From: Elusimicrobiaceae bacterium
GTDB lineage: Bacteria; Elusimicrobiota; Elusimicrobia; Elusimicrobiales; Elusimicrobiaceae
DNA: 9,342 bases
Assembly (NCBI GenBank): GCA_017647245.1
Contig: JAGCKY010000086.1
Location: forward strand, 1-9,342
Direction: 5' to 3'
Position numbers and translations under genes: made by a program
Shown: one piece after another, positions 7,287 to 9,342 of the stretch
Layout of the letters: every line of letters starts with the position of its first letter
Position numbering within the stretch: position 1 is the first letter of the stretch
Notes under the pieces: model-generated
The model's input: the letters and a program-made list of their open reading frames with translations, nothing else
Database searches by the model: none
Told to the model about the DNA's origin: nothing

Positions 7287-7295
7287 ATTATAGCA
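7287..7295 (-). promoter_or_regulatory. Extended -10 promoter of terC, predicting a leaderless mRNA
   Basis: The minus strand reads TGC-TATAAT: a perfect -10 hexamer (7287-7292) with the TGn extension (7293-7295). Six bases (AAAGTT) separate it from the ATG at 7280, which puts the expected transcription start on the A of the start codon. At 17-bp spacing the -35 position reads CACCGT, a poor match, as is tolerated with an extended -10. There is no Shine-Dalgarno sequence. Confidence 0.65.
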
Positions 7296-7311
7296 GTTCT
7301 GACGCAAAGAC

Positions 7312-7350
7312 GGTGCGGGCGGTATTTGGCCGGGAAGCGGAGGTGGGGGG
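7312..7350 (+). other. G-rich stretch between divergent terC and pilin promoters
   Basis: This part of the 136-bp divergent intergenic region has many G doublets and triplets on the plus strand and ends in six G (7345-7350), four bases before the pilin -35 box. A two-tetrad G-quadruplex or a regulator site is possible, but no palindrome or known operator is recognisable. Confidence 0.3.
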
Positions 7351-7354
7351 CAAC

Positions 7355-7383
7355 TTGTTTTTTTTTTTTTGGTATGATATAAT
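7355..7383 (+). promoter_or_regulatory. Pilin promoter with a poly-T spacer
   Basis: TTGTTT (7355-7360) is a partial -35 match (TTG conserved). TATAAT (7378-7383) is a perfect -10 with a TGn extension (TGA at 7375-7377). The spacer is 17 bp and is mostly T. The expected start is near 7390, which gives a leader of about 27 bases carrying AAGGAG (7406-7411) five bases before the ATG at 7417. Confidence 0.75.
7358..7370 (+). repeat. Homopolymer run of 13 T inside the pilin promoter
   Basis: Thirteen consecutive T start within the -35 box and fill most of the spacer. It is the longest single-base run I see in the window. Slipped-strand changes in its length would alter the -35/-10 spacing, now at the optimal 17 bp. 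Confidence 0.9.
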
Positions 7384-7416
7384 GTTTAGGAAGGATATTT
7401 TAAAAAAGGAGATAGT

Positions 7417-7890
7417 ATGAAAAACCACGCATTTACGCTTATAGAGCTGTTAGTAGTGGTATTAATTATCGGCATTCTGGCGGCAGTAGCTTTGCCACAG
7501 TATCAAGTAGCGGTTATGAAAAGCCGGTATACTAATTTGAAAGCCATTACCCGAAGTATAGCAGAGGCCGAAGAATTATTCTATTTAGCAAACGGAAAGT
7601 ATGAAAAAAATTTAGCGAATTTGGGGGTGATTCCCGATAATCTGGATTGGGGTTCCTGTAGTATTGGACTTAATGCTGTGCTATCAAAAGTCGCTTGCAA
7701 AAACACCAAAGATCAATTGATGTATGAAATCTATTTATTACATTCTTCCTATTTACCCGGCGGACGTAAATGTGTGGTAATTAATTCCAGCGGTACAACG
7801 GATATCAGACATCAGGTATGTAAAACCGAAACAGGAGAGTTCGGCAATGGATCTTCGGCTGGAACGGACATTTATAGAACTTATCAATAA
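7417..7890 (+). CDS. Type IV pilin-like protein with N-terminal class III signal
   Basis: This is a prepilin or pseudopilin subunit that would be processed by prepilin peptidase and assembled into a type IV pilus or related filament. The 157-residue protein has a short leader MKNHA and then the hydrophobic assembly helix FTLIELLVVVLIIGILAAVA (6-25), which includes mature Glu5 (Glu10). Cleavage is expected between Ala5 and Phe6. The residue before the cut is Ala where Gly is usual. A helix continues to about 56, followed by a small globular domain with Cys81, Cys94, Cys119 and Cys135, which could form two disulfides. The C-terminus is polar and Gly/Ser-rich. AAGGAG sits five bases before the ATG. 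No pilus assembly gene is adjacent, so it is a stand-alone subunit gene; whether it is the major pilin or a minor one cannot be told. Confidence 0.92.
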   Translation: MKNHAFTLIELLVVVLIIGILAAVALPQYQVAVMKSRYTNLKAITRSIAEAEELFYLANGKYEKNLANLGVIPDNLDWGSCSIGLNAVLSKVACKNTKDQLMYEIYLLHSSYLPGGRKCVVINSSGTTDIRHQVCKTETGEFGNGSSAGTDIYRTYQ

Positions 7891-7922
7891 AAAACCCCAC
7901 CTGTATTGATATCAGGCGGGGT
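7888..7922 (-). terminator. Intrinsic terminator of the secreted helical protein gene
   Basis: ACCCCACCTG (7894-7903) pairs with CAGGCGGGGT (7913-7922) with one A-C mismatch and a nine-base loop. On the minus strand the stem is followed by a U-run (five T, 7889-7893, extended by the stem's last T), so it terminates the gene ending at 7945. On the plus strand the stem is followed by AAAATTACAC, which is not a U-tract. The U-run overlaps the pilin stop codon (7888-7890). The hairpin might still protect the pilin mRNA 3' end. Confidence 0.8.
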
Positions 7923-7944
7923 AAAATTACACAACTTAAATAAC

Positions 7945-8586
7945 TTATTTCATTAATTCTTTCCAGGCGGCCAGTTCGGCTTTGGCGTCGGTTTTCGTGT
8001 TTTTCACGTTTTGTTTAACTTCCGCTTCTTTGGCTTTCAACGCATCTTTGGCCTGTTGCAATTTGGCTTTGGCAGCTTCTTTTTCGTCCTTGCTGGAAGC
8101 TTCTTTGACAGCGGCCTTAGCGGCGGCTACTTTTTCCTGCGCGGCTTGGATTTGAGCTTGCGCGTCGGCTTTAGCGGCAGCTACTTTGTTGGCGGCTTGT
8201 TCTTTTTTATCTTGCAAAGCCGCTTTTTGATCTTTTACTTCTTGTTTAAGAGTATTTTTTTGAGCTTCTTTGAGTTCTTTCAAAGCTTCTTTTTCATTTT
8301 TAGCGGCTGTTTTCAAATCATTTTTAGTAGCGGCTAAAGCTTCTTTGGCTTCTTCTTTGTTGGCTTTAGCGGCATCTTTGAGTTGTTGTTTTGTTGCCGG
8401 GGCAACGGTAATGACATCTACTTCGGTTTTTTTCAAAGTGACCGCTTGTTCACGGGCGGCGGCTACTTTGGTTTGCACACAGCTGATGTAGCAGGCGGCG
8501 TTGCCGGGTTGGCAGTCGCAGGTTTCTACGGCAAAGGCAACGCTTGCGGCGGCCAATGCACATAAAGTAATTAATACTTTTTTCAT
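7945..8586 (-). CDS. Secreted Ala/Lys/Glu-rich helical protein with N-terminal four-Cys cluster, function unknown
   Basis: I do not recognise a named family. The start at 8586 (MKKVLITLCALAAASVAFA, then VETCDC) gives a classical signal peptide with an AFA cleavage site. GGGAG lies about seven bases upstream. An in-frame ATG at 8631 would place 15 charged and aromatic residues ahead of the signal peptide and is unlikely. The 213-residue precursor has Cys23, Cys25, Cys32 and Cys36 right after the cleavage site (CxCx6Cx3C). After Pro64 no Pro or Gly occurs for about 149 residues of Ala, Lys, Glu, Gln and Asp, typical of a long helix or coiled coil. There is no lipobox, C-terminal anchor or enzyme motif. 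It could be a periplasmic tether or chaperone-like coiled coil; this is inference. It is a single-gene unit with its own terminator. Confidence 0.8.
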   Translation of the reverse strand: MKKVLITLCALAAASVAFAVETCDCQPGNAACYISCVQTKVAAAREQAVTLKKTEVDVITVAPATKQQLKDAAKANKEEAKEALAATKNDLKTAAKNEKEALKELKEAQKNTLKQEVKDQKAALQDKKEQAANKVAAAKADAQAQIQAAQEKVAAAKAAVKEASSKDEKEAAKAKLQQAKDALKAKEAEVKQNVKNTKTDAKAELAAWKELMK

Positions 8587-8684
8587 GAGTTTCTCCCAAA
8601 TGTAAAATTTACTTCCTTTATATTTTAGCAAAATACACTTAAATTTTTCATAAGTGTGTGGGTGCTTTTTAGTAAAATATGAGT
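8587..8684. other. AT-rich divergent intergenic region
   Basis: This region separates the secreted helical protein gene (minus) from the DUF1646-like gene (plus) and must hold both promoters. On the minus strand TAAAAT and TATAAA lie within 8617-8630, upstream of the ribosome site, but no convincing -35 is visible. No repeat, hairpin or structured RNA stands out. Confidence 0.5.
8673..8678 (+). promoter_or_regulatory. Possible -10 box of the DUF1646-like gene
   Basis: TAAAAT matches the -10 consensus at five of six positions. It ends exactly six bases before the ATG at 8685, which predicts transcription starting on the start codon. The -35 position at 17-bp spacing reads ATAAGT, a poor match, and there is no TGn extension. 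Confidence 0.4.
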
Positions 8685-9342
8685 ATGGAAATCTCGCTTC
8701 TAACTAAAATTTTACTGGCTGTAATTGTGCTCAATTTGCTGATTTGGCCGTTGGTGTCCAAATGGGTGGAGAACCATTTGGAGATTTTTTTGTTAATCAT
8801 CGGCGTAGCCGCGGTAACGGTAGCGGGTGGATGGAATAAAGATTTTATTTATCAGACGTTTAATGCGCCGGTCAATGTGGCGTTTATTGTGCTGGTGGTG
8901 AGCGTGATTTTCAATTATTATTCGCGCTATATTTTCCGTATGCTTTTTGTATTGTTTCGGTATTTTGAGCCGAAACACAGCTTTGCAATTTTAGTATTTT
9001 TACTGGGGCTTAGCAGCAGTGTTTTTAGCGTAACCGTAGCCGCGCTGGTGCTGGCCGAAGTGTTGCAGGTGGTCAATTTAGAGCGTGAACAAACGCTCAA
9101 AGTGACCGTCTATGCCTGCTATGCAATCGGACTGGGTGCTTTACTGATGCCGTTGGCCGAGCCGCTGGGGCTGATTATTCACAATCAACTGGCGCAAGGA
9201 CCGCATCAAGCCGATTTCTTTTTTATGTTGCGGCATTTTTTCTGGTGGATTGTGCCGGGGTTGGCGCTGATGGGTTTTGCGGCGGGATATACCGTACGCA
9301 ATACCAATACGCAAGTACAACTGCATATCCGCGAAGATAAAG
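8685..9342 (+). CDS. DUF1646-like multi-pass membrane protein, 3' end cut off by window edge
   Basis: The 219 visible residues (MEISLLTKILLAVIVLNLLIW at the start, cited here as MEISLLTKIL) contain about six hydrophobic segments, near 4-24, 32-48, 62-92, 99-130, 141-166 and 184-202. Segments such as SKWVENHLEIFLLIIGVAAV (25-44), LLGLSSSVFSVTVAALVLAE (106-125) and YAIGLGALLMPLAEPLG (146-162) resemble the DUF1646 family of putative cation transporters, related to the ion transporter superfamily. The substrate is unknown. An in-frame ATG at 8679 would add two residues (MS) but directly abuts the -10 box. Neither start has a ribosome site. The gene diverges from the secreted helical protein gene. 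Confidence 0.75.
   Translation, partial: MEISLLTKILLAVIVLNLLIWPLVSKWVENHLEIFLLIIGVAAVTVAGGWNKDFIYQTFNAPVNVAFIVLVVSVIFNYYSRYIFRMLFVLFRYFEPKHSFAILVFLLGLSSSVFSVTVAALVLAEVLQVVNLEREQTLKVTVYACYAIGLGALLMPLAEPLGLIIHNQLAQGPHQADFFFMLRHFFWWIVPGLALMGFAAGYTVRNTNTQVQLHIREDK

Noticed and set aside
7281..7307. N-terminal extension of TerC from a TTG codon at 7307.
   Set aside because: It spans the perfect extended -10 box and adds non-family residues (MRQNCYNKV); the ATG at 7280 fits the family start.
7382..7420. Possible 12-codon upstream reading frame whose TGA overlaps the pilin ATG, resembling a leader peptide.
   Set aside because: Its ATG overlaps the -10 hexamer, so it would lie upstream of the predicted transcription start and not be in the mRNA.
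8011..8337. Plus-strand Phe/Gly/Leu-rich open frame opposite the helical protein gene, looking like a membrane protein.
   Set aside because: It is the shadow of Lys/Glu/Ala codons on the minus strand; Phe- and Leu-rich composition arises automatically from AAA/GAA-rich complement.
7945..8480. Repeated CTTCTTT/GGCTTT-like words that resemble a tandem repeat array.
   Set aside because: They follow from repeated Lys, Glu and Ala codons of the helical protein and have no constant period.
8587..8631. N-terminal extension of the secreted helical protein from an ATG at 8631.
   Set aside because: It would bury the signal peptide behind 15 charged and aromatic residues, and the ribosome site GGGAG sits just before the ATG at 8586.
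9141..9326. Minus-strand open frame of 61 codons near the right edge.
   Set aside because: It is antisense to the DUF1646-like gene, with no ribosome site and no recognisable motif.

Overview
The window reads as a chromosomal segment of a diderm (LPS-making) bacterium. The type IV pilin N-terminus, the order of the envelope genes and the overall codon style resemble gut-associated Elusimicrobiota. That placement comes from recognising the families by eye and is only moderately secure. Coding density is high: no stretch without a gene exceeds about 140 bases, and no tRNA, rRNA, CRISPR array, insertion sequence or phage gene is visible.

Region 1 (1-5989, minus strand) is a tightly packed outer-membrane biogenesis operon in the order bamA, ompH/skp-like, lpxD, lpxC, fabZ, lpxA. 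The genes are separated by 8 bp, 8 bp and 1 bp, then overlap by 4 bp (ATGA) and 8 bp, so they are almost certainly co-transcribed and partly translationally coupled. Together they supply the first steps of lipid A synthesis (LpxA, LpxC, LpxD), the fatty-acid dehydratase that feeds hydroxyacyl chains to the same pool (FabZ), a periplasmic chaperone and the outer-membrane insertase (BamA). lpxA runs off the left edge.

Region 2 (6001-7310, minus strand) holds rpmB (ribosomal protein bL28, zinc-ribbon form), with its own good sigma70-type promoter and a hairpin terminator just before bamA, and a TerC-family membrane protein gene. The terC -10 box lies exactly six bases before the ATG, which predicts a leaderless mRNA.

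Region 3 (7311-7890, plus strand) is a single type IV pilin-like gene. Its promoter has a run of 13 T between the -35 and -10 boxes, at the optimal 17-bp spacing, and is a candidate phase-variable switch.

Region 4 (7891-8684) contains a convergent minus-strand gene for a secreted Ala/Lys/Glu-rich, almost uninterrupted helical protein with an N-terminal four-cysteine cluster, and its terminator, whose U-tract overlaps the pilin stop codon.

Region 5 (8685-9342, plus strand) is the first 219 codons of a multi-pass membrane protein resembling the DUF1646 family of putative transporters, cut by the right edge and possibly also leaderless.

Most of the window is conserved housekeeping. The parts worth a second look are the pilin promoter tract, the unusual OmpH-like protein, the secreted helical protein and the leaderless gene starts. 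No clearly new multi-gene system is visible.
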